A stretch of DNA of 64,000 bases from NCBI GenBank assembly GCA_016192825.1, contig JACPTK010000035.1, positions 22,032-86,031 of the forward strand. The letters run 5' to 3'. A program made the position numbers and the translations under genes. Numbering within the stretch: the first letter of the stretch is position 1; each line of letters opens with the position of its first letter. The notes below the pieces were generated by a model that was given only the letters and a program-made list of their open reading frames with translations, searched no databases and was not told where the DNA came from. This document shows, piece by piece, positions 24,866-33,260 of this stretch. The DNA is from Betaproteobacteria bacterium (GTDB lineage Bacteria > Pseudomonadota > Gammaproteobacteria > Burkholderiales > SG8-41).

Positions 24866-26095
24866 TTAGAACTCGCGCCGAACCTGGAGATACACGTTGT
24901 CGTTCCGCGACAACTGCCCGAACTGACCCCACGGCTTGCCGCCAAAGAGGTTCCCGCCCACCGCACCCCAGAGCCGGTCGGTGAAGCTGTAGCGCAGCTC
25001 CGGGTTGACGAAATAGTCGCCGTTGCTCGGGTTGTAGGAGGCGTACACGGAAAGCCGCAGGGTCTGGTGCTGGAGCAGTTGCGTCGCGCGCGCAGTGAGG
25101 TAATGATTGACCCGCTTCTCCACCGGGAATCCGGCAGGCAGCGCCGCGCGATAGGCGCCGTAGTCGTGCATGCGCTCGGCGTAGTACTGGAAGTTGAGCG
25201 TCAGATCTTCCACGGGCTGAACCTGATAACCGGCCAGCATCCGCGTTTGAGAATTGGGTACGGTGAAGTCATTTCCTGACCGGTCCTGGCGCGAGTCGTA
25301 GAGCGCGGCCTCCAAGCTCAGCACTCCCGCGCCCGCGCGCCCCGAGAGGCTCGCGCCGTAGACCGAGAGCTTGGGGTAGAAATAGGTGATCCGGGTCGGC
25401 GCGATCATGCTGTTGGGCCGCAGGGAGGGCGTGCGCTGGTAGCCTCGGTAGAGGTAGAGCGCCGCGTCGTAACCGGCGATGTCCCGGTAGATGCGCAGCC
25501 CGGCATCGCCTTCATCCGGCTTGACGCGGTCGCGGTTGGCCACGGATGGCATGGGATCGAAGAGCCAGAACCGTTGCGCGTCGGGCGTGCGGCTCTCCCG
25601 GAACCGGGCGAGGACGAGCTCGAAAGAGGCGAATCCCGGATAAGCGCCCAGCTTCAAGGCATCCACACCGCGCTTGAGATACTCCAGGGGACGGCCGGCA
25701 AACAGCGCCTCGTGGTCCTTCGGGAAGACGTCGTTCACGAACACGAGATCGCCGAGCCCCCAGGTAATCACCTGCCGGCCCGCGCGCAGATCCCAGCTCC
25801 GGGCTGCGTAGTCAACGTAGCCCTCGCGCAGCTCGCCTTCGTCTTGGCGGCCGAGATGGTCGTAGGCGACCTCGCCCTTCAGCAGCACGCGCCAGGCATC
25901 CCCCGTGGCGTCGAGCTTCAGCTGAGCGCGCTCCTCCAGCCACTTGTAGTTCCGCCCGTCCGGATTCGCCGTCACTGTGTTGGACGCGGTGTTTTGCTGC
26001 AGGAAGCCCGACAGCGTAACCTCCGCCGAAGTGCCTGGCGGCGCTAGCGCCGCGAAGGCGAAGAGGGCGACAGCAATTGACCGGATGCCGGGCAT
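24866..26095 (-). CDS. Outer-membrane beta-barrel protein (DUF1302-like)
   Basis: 409 residues with a signal peptide (about 1-24) and alternating strands throughout. It contains the DUF1302-type segment LRAGRQVITWGLGD and terminates in Phe (QVRREF), as expected for Bam-inserted barrels. It is the last gene of the RND/LolA-like operon, and its start overlaps the preceding stop by 1 bp. Probably the outer-membrane component or receptor of that lipid-trafficking system. Confidence 0.78.
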   Translation of the reverse strand: MPGIRSIAVALFAFAALAPPGTSAEVTLSGFLQQNTASNTVTANPDGRNYKWLEERAQLKLDATGDAWRVLLKGEVAYDHLGRQDEGELREGYVDYAARSWDLRAGRQVITWGLGDLVFVNDVFPKDHEALFAGRPLEYLKRGVDALKLGAYPGFASFELVLARFRESRTPDAQRFWLFDPMPSVANRDRVKPDEGDAGLRIYRDIAGYDAALYLYRGYQRTPSLRPNSMIAPTRITYFYPKLSVYGASLSGRAGAGVLSLEAALYDSRQDRSGNDFTVPNSQTRMLAGYQVQPVEDLTLNFQYYAERMHDYGAYRAALPAGFPVEKRVNHYLTARATQLLQHQTLRLSVYASYNPSNGDYFVNPELRYSFTDRLWGAVGGNLFGGKPWGQFGQLSRNDNVYLQVRREF

Positions 26096-26883
26096 CAGTC
26101 AATCCACTTGCGCGGCGGCTGGCGCAGATACCGCTCCGAGAACAAGCTGTCCTCGATTCCGAGGTCGTAGTCGGTCTTGATATACGCGACCTCGGTGCGG
26201 TGGCCCGTCTGCAGGTTCTTCATGGTGCGCTTGATCGCCGTGGGGAAACCTTTGATGTCTGTCACCTCGTCGGCGGTGAAGAGTTTGTAGCGGTTACCCC
26301 GCTTGTCGTACTGCTCCTCCTTGAGCGGCAGGAAGTTCGCCGTGTCCACCCAGGTAACCTTGTGGCCGAAATCGGCGTCCGTCCCCTTGGGCGTGCTCTT
26401 CACCACGTAGCAGTCGCGGTTTCCTACCTTCTCTTGGCGCTCGATGATGTGGTTGTCGTCCTCGATGTCCCGCCCCGAGACGTCCTCGTAGGTGAAGTCC
26501 GAGCCGACGAAGCTGGAGCGCTTGTCCTGCGCGGCGATACGCTTGACCATGTTGATCGCCGGCACGAACAGCCAGCGGTCGTCGTCCCTGGCCGGGTACT
26601 TGTGGATCATGAAGGTCATGTCCTTTACGTCGGCCGGCTGGAAGAAGTACATGAAGTATTTCTGGTCGCCGCCCGGCCCGCCCGCGTTCTTGCGCAGCAT
26701 GGTGAGTTCGCGCAACCGTTCCTGGCCGTCCTTGTTGATCAGCTTCATCATCACCCGCGCCTTGAAGTCCTTGCCCGGATAGAGGAAGGCGGCTTGGGAC
26801 TTCTTCATTACTTCTTCGCCCGAAAGCGCCAAAGCCTGCAGTGGCAGCAGCCCGGCGACGATCCATATCCACCAGCGTCTCAT
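26095..26883 (-). CDS. LolA-like outer-membrane lipoprotein-sorting protein
   Basis: 262 residues from ATG 26883, with a signal peptide ending ALALS. The body matches the LolA-like periplasmic carriers that accompany MMPL/RND exporters (RVMMKLINKDGQERLRELTM, KYFMYFFQPADVKDMTF, WLFVPAINMVKRI). The frame open to 26937 overlaps the exporter and was not used. It starts 1 bp after the RND gene, so it is probably the exporter's periplasmic partner carrying lipid to the outer membrane. Confidence 0.85.
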   Translation of the reverse strand: MRRWWIWIVAGLLPLQALALSGEEVMKKSQAAFLYPGKDFKARVMMKLINKDGQERLRELTMLRKNAGGPGGDQKYFMYFFQPADVKDMTFMIHKYPARDDDRWLFVPAINMVKRIAAQDKRSSFVGSDFTYEDVSGRDIEDDNHIIERQEKVGNRDCYVVKSTPKGTDADFGHKVTWVDTANFLPLKEEQYDKRGNRYKLFTADEVTDIKGFPTAIKRTMKNLQTGHRTEVAYIKTDYDLGIEDSLFSERYLRQPPRKWID

Positions 26884-26884
26884 G

Positions 26885-29224
26885 TCAGCCTCCTTTCGTC
26901 TCTGCCGGTGCGGCGCCCGCCGCCGGCATCGGTACATCGAGCAGCCATTTCCGCCCGAGCATGATCAGGGCGGACAGATAGAGAATCGTGAGCAACGCGG
27001 AGAGCAGCATCATGCTGACGATGAACGCCCCCACCGCGATATAGGGCGTGAGCGGCGCGAAGAGCATCACCGAGAACGCCGCCGCAAACAGCACCGCGTT
27101 GCGGAAGATCCCCTTGCCCGGCCGCGCCGCCGTCCACAAGAGTGCCTCCTGCACGTCGCGGCTGCCCGTCTCGGCGAGCCGCTGGCGGAAGCGGCTGATG
27201 AAATGGATCGCGAAATCCACCGCCATGCCGAGCGACAGCGTACTCAGTACCGAGAGCGGCATGTCGAAATCCTTGCCGGCGAAGCCGACCACTCCGTAGA
27301 TGAGCAGGATCGTGAACAGCAAGGGCATGTAGCCGACCAGCGCCCACTTGGCGGAGCGGAAGGCGAGGGCGAGGATGACGAAGACCACGACCAGCGCCAT
27401 CACGAAGCCGCGCACCATGTCGCCCAGCACCTCGTCGTTCCAGACCAGGTTGAAATAGGCGATCCCCGCCGACTTCACGGACACGGGAAGTGCGTGGGCT
27501 TTTTGGTAGGCCCCGGCTGCCTGGATCACCTGACGCATGGCCTCCGCGTCCCAGGTCTTGAGCTGCACCCAGACATTGGCCTTCTGGAAGGTGGTGTCCA
27601 CCACGTTGTCCAGGTCGGAGGGCTTGGCCGACATGTTGAACAGGAACAGGTACTGCCCGATCGCCTCTTTCGTATCGGGTACCGCTTCGTATGTCTTGTC
27701 GTCGTCGTGCAGGACGCGGTTGATGCGCTTCACGTAGTCCGCCACCGAGAAGGTCTTGCCCACCACCGGCATCCCCTCCAGGTGCCGTTGCAGGCCCTCG
27801 AGCCAGCGCACGGCTTCCGGTCGCTTCATGAATTCCGGCTCGTTGGCCAGCACCACCAGGTAGCCGAGCGACGTGCCGCCCAGCGCCTGGTTCATGGCCG
27901 TGTCGGCGACGCGGATCTCGCTCGATTCCTTGAACCAGGCCACCAGGTTGTTGTTCACATGGATCTTAGACGTTCCGACGATCGCAACTACCAGAAGTAG
28001 CACTCCGACCAGCGCGGTGGCCAAGGGACGCGTCGCGCCCACTTCGGCAATGCGGCGCAGAAGACGGGCGGTTCGATCCAGTTCCGCGCTCTCGCTCTCA
28101 GCGGCTTTGGCGATCTTCTCCTCCTTGACGAAGGTGAGAATGGCGGGAATCAGGCTGAAGGAGAACAAGCGCAGCACCACCGTGCCGAAGGCGATCAGCC
28201 CGCCGAAGACCTTGACCGGGATGATGTTCATGAAGAGCAGCACGGCGAAGGCGGCGGCGGTGGCGAGCGCCGTGTAGCGTACCGGCCGGCTGACCGCCTG
28301 CATCGTTTCGCGGATCGCCGCGAGCTTGTCGCGCTTCTCGCGGTAGCGGAAATAGAACTCGTTGAAGATGTGGATGCTATCGGTGGCGATCGCCATGAGG
28401 AACACCGGCGCCATCGAGCTCATGATGTGCACCGGAAGCCCCACGCCGATCAAAAGCCCCATGCTCCAGATGATCGCCGCCATGGCCACCGCCATCATGG
28501 TGAACGACAGCGAGAGGTTGCGGAACATGAGCTGAATGGTGATGAACATGATCATGCCAGCGATCGGCGAGAAGATACCCATCAGCTTGAACATCTCGGC
28601 GCCGAAGGTGTCGCGCGCCACCGGGTCGCCGGCGATGTAATAGCGCTCCGGGCCCTTCTCCTTGGCCACGATGGCGTGGATCTTCTTGGCGATCTCGGCG
28701 CCGTTGGCGCCCTTCTCCAACGGCACATAGATCGCGGTGGTCTTGCCGTCGGATGAGACAATGCGGTTGACGAACAGCGGGTTGCCGAAAAGCGCTTGGC
28801 GCAGCGACTCGACTTCCGCCTCGCTCGGCGGTGCGGCCGGCATGAGCGGACCGACCTTGAGGGTGCCGGCTTCGGCAGTGACGTTGGTGATCGTGGTGAA
28901 GCCATTCACGTCGCGGCTTGCCACGCCCTGAAGCTTCAGGATCTCTTCGGTGATGCGGGCGATGCGGCCGAGGGTTTCCCGGTTGAGCACCCCCGCATCG
29001 TTCTGCACGCCCACGACGATGGTGTCCTCGTAGAGCGCGAAGATCCTATCCACCTCGTTGTTCCAGACGCGCACATCCGAAGTCTCGGGCAGCATATGCT
29101 TCGGATTGGTATCCGTCGTAATGCGCGGGAACTGGGTGAGAAACAGAATGGTGAGCGCGGCGGTCGCCGCCACGACCAGTTTCGGGCGGCTGATGGAGAA
29201 CTCGACTAGAGAGAACTTGGACAT
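26885..29224 (-). CDS. RND-superfamily (MMPL/HpnN-like) exporter
   Basis: Inner-membrane exporter of 779 residues with two repeats, each with one helix, a large periplasmic loop and a bundle of about five helices. The first helix is residues 14-30; bundles lie at about 215-370 and 620-760. The paired charged/GxxxD-type segments in the bundles (FLMAIATDSIHIFNEF, LGMAVDFAIHFISRF) are typical of the HAE3-type family. With the LolA-like and barrel genes it forms a known three-gene neighbourhood for lipid export. Regulated presumably by the ArsR-rhodanese gene 93 bp upstream. Confidence 0.88.
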   Translation of the reverse strand: MSKFSLVEFSISRPKLVVAATAALTILFLTQFPRITTDTNPKHMLPETSDVRVWNNEVDRIFALYEDTIVVGVQNDAGVLNRETLGRIARITEEILKLQGVASRDVNGFTTITNVTAEAGTLKVGPLMPAAPPSEAEVESLRQALFGNPLFVNRIVSSDGKTTAIYVPLEKGANGAEIAKKIHAIVAKEKGPERYYIAGDPVARDTFGAEMFKLMGIFSPIAGMIMFITIQLMFRNLSLSFTMMAVAMAAIIWSMGLLIGVGLPVHIMSSMAPVFLMAIATDSIHIFNEFYFRYREKRDKLAAIRETMQAVSRPVRYTALATAAAFAVLLFMNIIPVKVFGGLIAFGTVVLRLFSFSLIPAILTFVKEEKIAKAAESESAELDRTARLLRRIAEVGATRPLATALVGVLLLVVAIVGTSKIHVNNNLVAWFKESSEIRVADTAMNQALGGTSLGYLVVLANEPEFMKRPEAVRWLEGLQRHLEGMPVVGKTFSVADYVKRINRVLHDDDKTYEAVPDTKEAIGQYLFLFNMSAKPSDLDNVVDTTFQKANVWVQLKTWDAEAMRQVIQAAGAYQKAHALPVSVKSAGIAYFNLVWNDEVLGDMVRGFVMALVVVFVILALAFRSAKWALVGYMPLLFTILLIYGVVGFAGKDFDMPLSVLSTLSLGMAVDFAIHFISRFRQRLAETGSRDVQEALLWTAARPGKGIFRNAVLFAAAFSVMLFAPLTPYIAVGAFIVSMMLLSALLTILYLSALIMLGRKWLLDVPMPAAGAAPAETKGG

Positions 29225-29317
29225 GGAATTTCCTTGGGCTCGTCTTCGGCCGCAATGCCGTGTGTGTCAATGCAGATTCCGGGCACTCCCAACGTCATTC
29301 GAGGATGAAAAGCGCTT

Positions 29318-29998
29318 TCATGTAGCGCTTCCTTCAGCCGCGGTTTCGAGCGGCAGTCCGCGGGATCGCCACTCCGCGACACCGTCTTCGAGGCGCGCGG
29401 CGCGGAAGCCCGACGCGCGGAGCATCTCCACCGCCTGGGGCGCCATCAGGCAGAACGGGCCGCGGCAGTAGGCGACGATCGGCTTGTCCTTGGGCAGCTC
29501 ATCGAGCCGTTGCTTCAGCTCGCGCAGCGGCAGGCTGCGCGCGTAGGGAAGATGTCCGGCGCGGTACTCCGCTTCCGGGCGCACGTCGATAACCAGGATC
29601 TGCCCCGCTTCCGCGCGCGCGATCAATTCCCGGCGTTCCGCCGGGACCAGTTCGCGCGGTGCCGCCACCATCGAACCGAGGGCGGCTTGAAGTTCGAGCA
29701 ACCGGTCCTCCGCCAGCGTGCGCAGGACGACCGAGAATTCAGCCACGTTCGCATCGGACAGCCGGTAGTAGATGTTCCGACCATCCTTGCGCCCCTCCAC
29801 GAGGCGGGCGAGGCGCAGCTCCTTGAGGTGAGCGCTGGCAAGCTTGACGCTGATGCCCGCTTCGCCGGCGAGCGTATCCACGGTCTTCTCGCACTGGCAC
29901 AGCAACTCGATGATTTCCAGCCGCTTGGGACTTGCGACCGCCTTGCCGACGCGCGCAACCTGTTCGTACAACAGTGTTTTCAGGGTATGCTTGGACAT
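29318..29998 (-). CDS. ArsR-type regulator fused to a rhodanese domain
   Basis: 226 residues. The N-terminal winged helix (about 10-100) carries Cys34 and Cys36 (ELLCQCEKTV) and an ArsR recognition helix (ISVKLASAHLKEL). The C-terminal rhodanese domain (about 125-215) has the active loop CRGPFC with Cys178. The fusion links DNA binding to sulfane-sulfur chemistry. It heads the RND/LolA-like/barrel operon and lies over a CTAATA...TATTAG dyad at 30002-30023, suggesting autoregulation. Confidence 0.9.
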   Translation of the reverse strand: MSKHTLKTLLYEQVARVGKAVASPKRLEIIELLCQCEKTVDTLAGEAGISVKLASAHLKELRLARLVEGRKDGRNIYYRLSDANVAEFSVVLRTLAEDRLLELQAALGSMVAAPRELVPAERRELIARAEAGQILVIDVRPEAEYRAGHLPYARSLPLRELKQRLDELPKDKPIVAYCRGPFCLMAPQAVEMLRASGFRAARLEDGVAEWRSRGLPLETAAEGSAT

Positions 29999-30001
29999 TA
30001 G

Positions 30002-30023
30002 CTAATAGTCTAACGATTATTAG
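30002..30023. promoter_or_regulatory. Candidate operator of the ArsR-rhodanese regulator
   Basis: Inverted repeat CTAATA-N10-TATTAG, 3 bp upstream of the regulator's start codon in an otherwise GC-rich area. Size and AT content fit an ArsR-family operator. TTGGATCCAAGTCAA at 30036-30050 resembles an FNR box with an extra base. The rest of 30051-30247 shows no gene. Confidence 0.6.
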
Positions 30024-30247
30024 AATATGGCCTTGTTGGATCCAAGTCAAGGAATTTGGGAATCCCCCGCACCTGACCAGGGCCTCGTGGCCTTGGACTC
30101 ACAACGGGGCAACCCTGTGTGGCACTTTTTTTGGGGTGCGATGGGCCACTCATGCACCAGCCGCAAATCAGCCGGCCTCCGGCTTCCTTTGCGGGGCCCA
30201 TCCGGAACGCGATTGGCCGCGTAGTGGATACCGTGGAAAATGAGGCA

Positions 30248-30919
30248 ATGACGGGAATCTCGCGACGGGCCTGGCTCGCGCGCATGACGGCGGGCGGCGC
30301 GGCGCTCGTCCTGGAAATGGCGCGGCTGCGGCAGGCGCTCGCGGCGGAAGCCGTGCCCGAAGGCGTGGCCCGGTTACGGGGGGAGGCGCGCGTCGGGGAC
30401 AAGCCCGCCGCGCGGGGCATGGCGATCAGGCCGGGCGACGTGGTCACCGTCGGACGGCGCTCGCAGCTCGTCTTCGTCGTGGGGCGCGACGCCTTCCTCG
30501 CGCGCGCCGGCTCTCGCATCGAGCTCTCGGCGGAAGGCGCGACCCGGGCCGTCATCAGCGGCCTGCGCGTGGTGACGGGGGCGCTGCTCTCGGTGTTCGA
30601 GCCGGGCAGGCCAAAGCGCATCCGGACGGCGACGGCGACGATCGGCATCCGCGGCACCGGCATCTACGTCGAAGTGCAGAAAATGCGCACCTATGCCTGC
30701 ACCTGCTACGGCGAGGCGGAGCTCGTCCCGGTGGACGAGCCGAAGGAGGCGGAGACGGTGCGCACCACCCATCACGACCAGCCGCGCTACATCTATTCCA
30801 AGGGCATGCCGCGCATGATCGAGCGGGCGCCCGTCATCAACCACACCGACGCCGAGCTGATCCTGCTCGAGAGCCTGGTCGGGCGCAAGGTGCCGTTCAA
30901 TCCGGAGAACTACCCGTAA
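30248..30919 (+). CDS. Tat-exported FecR-domain protein
   Basis: 223 residues from ATG 30248. N-terminal twin-arginine-like signal (SRRAWLARM followed by a hydrophobic run). A FecR-type beta domain follows (RPGDVVTVGRRSQLVFVVG, RAGSRIELS). A conserved-looking stretch has closely spaced cysteines (YACTCYGEAEL). No TonB receptor or sigma factor is adjacent, so it is not a classical FecR anti-sigma regulator. Function unknown. The frame open from 30119 adds an unlikely N-terminus and would hide the Tat signal. Confidence 0.75.
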   Translation: MTGISRRAWLARMTAGGAALVLEMARLRQALAAEAVPEGVARLRGEARVGDKPAARGMAIRPGDVVTVGRRSQLVFVVGRDAFLARAGSRIELSAEGATRAVISGLRVVTGALLSVFEPGRPKRIRTATATIGIRGTGIYVEVQKMRTYACTCYGEAELVPVDEPKEAETVRTTHHDQPRYIYSKGMPRMIERAPVINHTDAELILLESLVGRKVPFNPENYP

Positions 30920-30927
30920 CGGATAAC

Positions 30928-31016
30928 GGTGATAAGTGATAGGTGATAAGTGATAGGAGGTTGAAAGCCCCGTTCCGCGGGAGTCCCATCACCTATCACG
31001 TGTCACCTATCACGCA
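30928..31016. repeat. Heptamer-type inverted repeat spacer (GTGATAG type)
   Basis: The left arm holds four tandem copies of GTGATAA/GTGATAG (30929-30957). The right arm (30987-31014) holds the inverted equivalent ATCACCTATCACGTGTCACC. The arms can pair over about 22 bp with few mismatches across a loop of about 30 bases. It fills the whole gap between the FecR-domain gene and the GST gene. Confidence 0.8.
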
Positions 31017-31025
31017 TCATTCAGC

Positions 31026-31730
31026 ATGATCAGGCTATACCAGTTCCAGCCCGCGCTCGGATTGCCCAACGCGAGCCCGTTCTGCATGAAGGTGGAGACC
31101 TTCCTGCGCATGGCGGGCCTCTCCTACGAGTGCCCGCGCGATGCCGACTTGCGCAAGGCGCCCAAGGGCAAGCTGCCCTACATCGTGGATGAAGGCGCGG
31201 TCGTTTCCGACTCCAGCTTCATCGTCGATCACCTGAAGCGGAAATACGGCGATCCTCTCGACTCGCATCTCGGCGCCGCCGAGCGGGCGGCCGCGCTGGC
31301 CTGCCAGCGCATGCTCGAAGAGAACACGTACTGGGCGGTGCTGTATTTCCGCTGGATCGACGAAGCCGGCTGGGCGCTGACGCGCGAGGCCTTCTTCGGC
31401 TGGATGAAGCCGCCGCTCAAGTGGATCGTGCCGCCGCTCGCCCGCCGCTCCGTGCGCCGAGAGCTGCACGGGCACGGGATGGGGCGGCACGCGCGCGACG
31501 AGATTGTCGCGATCGCCAAGAAGGATATCACCGCGGCCGCCGATTTCCTGGGCGATAAGCCGTTTTTCCTGGGCGCGCGGCCGTCCTCGCTGGACGCCAC
31601 CGCGTACGCCTTCCTCGCCAACATCCTGTGGGTGCCCCTCGAGTCGCCGCTCAAGGCCCACGCGCAGACCTACCCGCAACTGGCGGCGTACTGCGCCAGA
31701 ATGCGGGAGAAGTATTATGGCAATCAGTAA
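31026..31730 (+). CDS. Glutathione S-transferase-like protein
   Basis: 234 residues with an N-terminal thioredoxin-fold (LYQFQPALGLPNASPFCMKVETFLRMAG), a SDSSFIVDHL motif equivalent to the glutathione-binding turn, and an all-helical C-terminal domain ending in a metaxin-type segment (SSLDATAYAFLANIL). This is the Tom37/metaxin-like GST subgroup. Substrate not inferable. It is flanked by repeat spacers on both sides, and its stop codon begins an inverted repeat shared with the convergent MFS gene. Confidence 0.85.
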   Translation: MIRLYQFQPALGLPNASPFCMKVETFLRMAGLSYECPRDADLRKAPKGKLPYIVDEGAVVSDSSFIVDHLKRKYGDPLDSHLGAAERAAALACQRMLEENTYWAVLYFRWIDEAGWALTREAFFGWMKPPLKWIVPPLARRSVRRELHGHGMGRHARDEIVAIAKKDITAAADFLGDKPFFLGARPSSLDATAYAFLANILWVPLESPLKAHAQTYPQLAAYCARMREKYYGNQ

Positions 31731-31812
31731 GCGGCAAGCCACAGCCGTTGGCCAGGGAGGGCGCGGTTCCCTTCCAATCGCCGCTTTCAGTCTGATGCTT
31801 GCCGCTCACTCG
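31727..31812. repeat. Convergent inverted repeat flush with two stop codons
   Basis: Right after the GST stop (TAA) comes GCGGCAAGCCACAG. On the other strand, right after the MFS stop (TGA), comes GCGGCAAGCATCAG. The arms AGCGGCAAGC (from 31730) and GCTTGCCGCT (to 31806) are perfect complements over 10 bp. It could act as a bidirectional 3'-end structure; no T-run is present. Confidence 0.65.
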
Positions 31813-33053
31813 TTGATGATGCCGAGCCTCGCGTAAATCGGCCGGATGTGTGCGCGCAGCTCGGGCAGCCGCCGCCACAGCCACAGCGCGACCAGCATGC
31901 ACGCGCCGCCGCCCGCCGCGAGCGTGTGCGTGGCGCCGATCCAGGAGGCGACGGCGCCGGCGGCGAGGCTTCCCAGCGGGAACGTGCCGAGAAAAGCGAC
32001 CGTGAACAGTCCCAGCACGCGACCGCGCATGCGGTCGTCGACGATGGTCTGGATGATGGTGGACACGCTCATCGCCACGATCAGGGTATTCATGCCCACG
32101 ACCGCGATGGCGGCCAGCGACAGCGCGAGCGAGGTCGAATAGGCGAACGCGACCAGCGTCGCGCCGGCGGCACCGGCGGCCGCCGCGATCCAGCGTATGA
32201 GGCCGCGGATGTCCTTGCGCGAGGCGAGCAGGACCATTCCCGTCATGCCGCCCAGCCCGGCGGCGCCGATCAGGAAGCCCAGCGTCTCCGCGCCTCCCGA
32301 AAAGACTTCCGCGGCGAAGATCGGCATCAGCGTCTGGTACGGGCTCGCCATGAAGCTCACCAGCGCGACGACCGGCAGCAGCCGCCTCAGCGGCACCGAG
32401 TTCCAGGTGTAGGCGATGCCTTCCCTGAGGCCCTCCCGCAGCGAGGACGGGACGCGCGCGCGCGCGACCGGCGCAAGGGTCATCATCGCGAGCGTGACGA
32501 CCGCCGCCACCTTGCTGACGCCGTTCACGAGAAAGCACATGGCCTCGCCGGAAGCGGCGATCAGCACGCCGGCGATGGTGGGCCCGATCATGCGCCCGCC
32601 GTTCTGCATCAGCGCGTTGAAGGCGATGGCGCTCGGCAGGTCCTCCCGCACCGGCACCATCTCGGGCGTGAACGATTGCCGCACCGGAACGTCGACCGCC
32701 ATGATGACGCCGAACAGGCCGGCCATGACGACGACGTGCCAGACCTCGACCGCGTCCGAGTACGCCAGCGCGGCGAGCGTGAACCCCGGCGCCATCGCCG
32801 CGGCCTGCGTCCAGAGCAGGAGCTTTCTGCGATCGATGCGGTCGGCCCACAAGCCGCCGAAGGGGGCGAGCACCAGGATCGCGATCTGGCTCGAAAAGCC
32901 GGTCACCCCGAGCAGCCAGGCCGATCCGGTCAGGCGGTAGACCAGCCAGCTCATCGCGAGGTGCTGTATCCAGTTGCCGAGGATGGCCAGCGACTGGCCG
33001 AGAAAAAACAGGCGGTAGCTGCGGTGGCGGAATGCGCGCAGCGAATGGATCAT
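31806..33053 (-). CDS. MFS transporter (enterobactin-exporter-like)
   Basis: Major facilitator permease of 415 residues with 12 predicted hydrophobic segments and the A-like loop GLWADRIDRRKLLL after helix 2, typical of the EntS/MFS_3 group. The substrate cannot be deduced. The start codon is 3 bases from the end of a 13-bp perfect hairpin (33057-33090), and no Shine-Dalgarno sequence is visible. The gene lies between valS and the convergent GST gene. Confidence 0.85.
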   Translation of the reverse strand: MIHSLRAFRHRSYRLFFLGQSLAILGNWIQHLAMSWLVYRLTGSAWLLGVTGFSSQIAILVLAPFGGLWADRIDRRKLLLWTQAAAMAPGFTLAALAYSDAVEVWHVVVMAGLFGVIMAVDVPVRQSFTPEMVPVREDLPSAIAFNALMQNGGRMIGPTIAGVLIAASGEAMCFLVNGVSKVAAVVTLAMMTLAPVARARVPSSLREGLREGIAYTWNSVPLRRLLPVVALVSFMASPYQTLMPIFAAEVFSGGAETLGFLIGAAGLGGMTGMVLLASRKDIRGLIRWIAAAAGAAGATLVAFAYSTSLALSLAAIAVVGMNTLIVAMSVSTIIQTIVDDRMRGRVLGLFTVAFLGTFPLGSLAAGAVASWIGATHTLAAGGGACMLVALWLWRRLPELRAHIRPIYARLGIINE

Positions 33054-33056
33054 ATT

Positions 33057-33090
33057 AGGAATTCGGCGGACAGCAGCCCGCCGAATTCCT
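33057..33090. repeat. Hairpin flush with the MFS start codon
   Basis: Perfect 13-bp stem: AGGAATTCGGCGG (33057-33069) with CCGCCGAATTCCT (33078-33090). The arms resemble the solo repeat hairpins (AGGAATT...) but with CGGCGG in place of TGTCGG. The bases 33091-33225 between this and the next hairpin show no gene. Confidence 0.75.
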
Positions 33091-33225
33091 TACAGGAACC
33101 GTCTCGGCCACCTGGTTCGACCCGCTCGATAGCGGTCCGCTCGATCTTCGATGAAGCAACGGAAAGGGCGAACCGCGATCGCGCACTGGTCTATTCCGGC
33201 CCGATGTTTCCGATGGTCCTCGTTA

Positions 33226-33260
33226 AGGATTTTGTCGGGTTTGGCCCGACAAAATCCTAG
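33226..33260 (-). repeat. Solo repeat hairpin overlapping the valS stop
   Basis: Perfect 14-bp stem AGGATTTTGTCGGG (33226-33239) / CCCGACAAAATCCT (33245-33258), ending CTAG at 33257-33260. The valS stop codon (TAG on the minus strand, 33257-33259) is part of that CTAG. Same family as the hairpins at 3646 and 39076, with compensatory arm changes. Confidence 0.85.

Noticed and set aside
30036..30050. FNR box upstream of the ArsR-rhodanese gene as a separate feature
   Set aside because: One extra base disrupts the canonical spacing; mentioned only as part of a weak group of similar sites.
30928..31016. CRISPR-like look of tandem GTGATAG units
   Set aside because: Units are 7 bp with no spacers of uniform length and an inverted second arm; no cas genes nearby.
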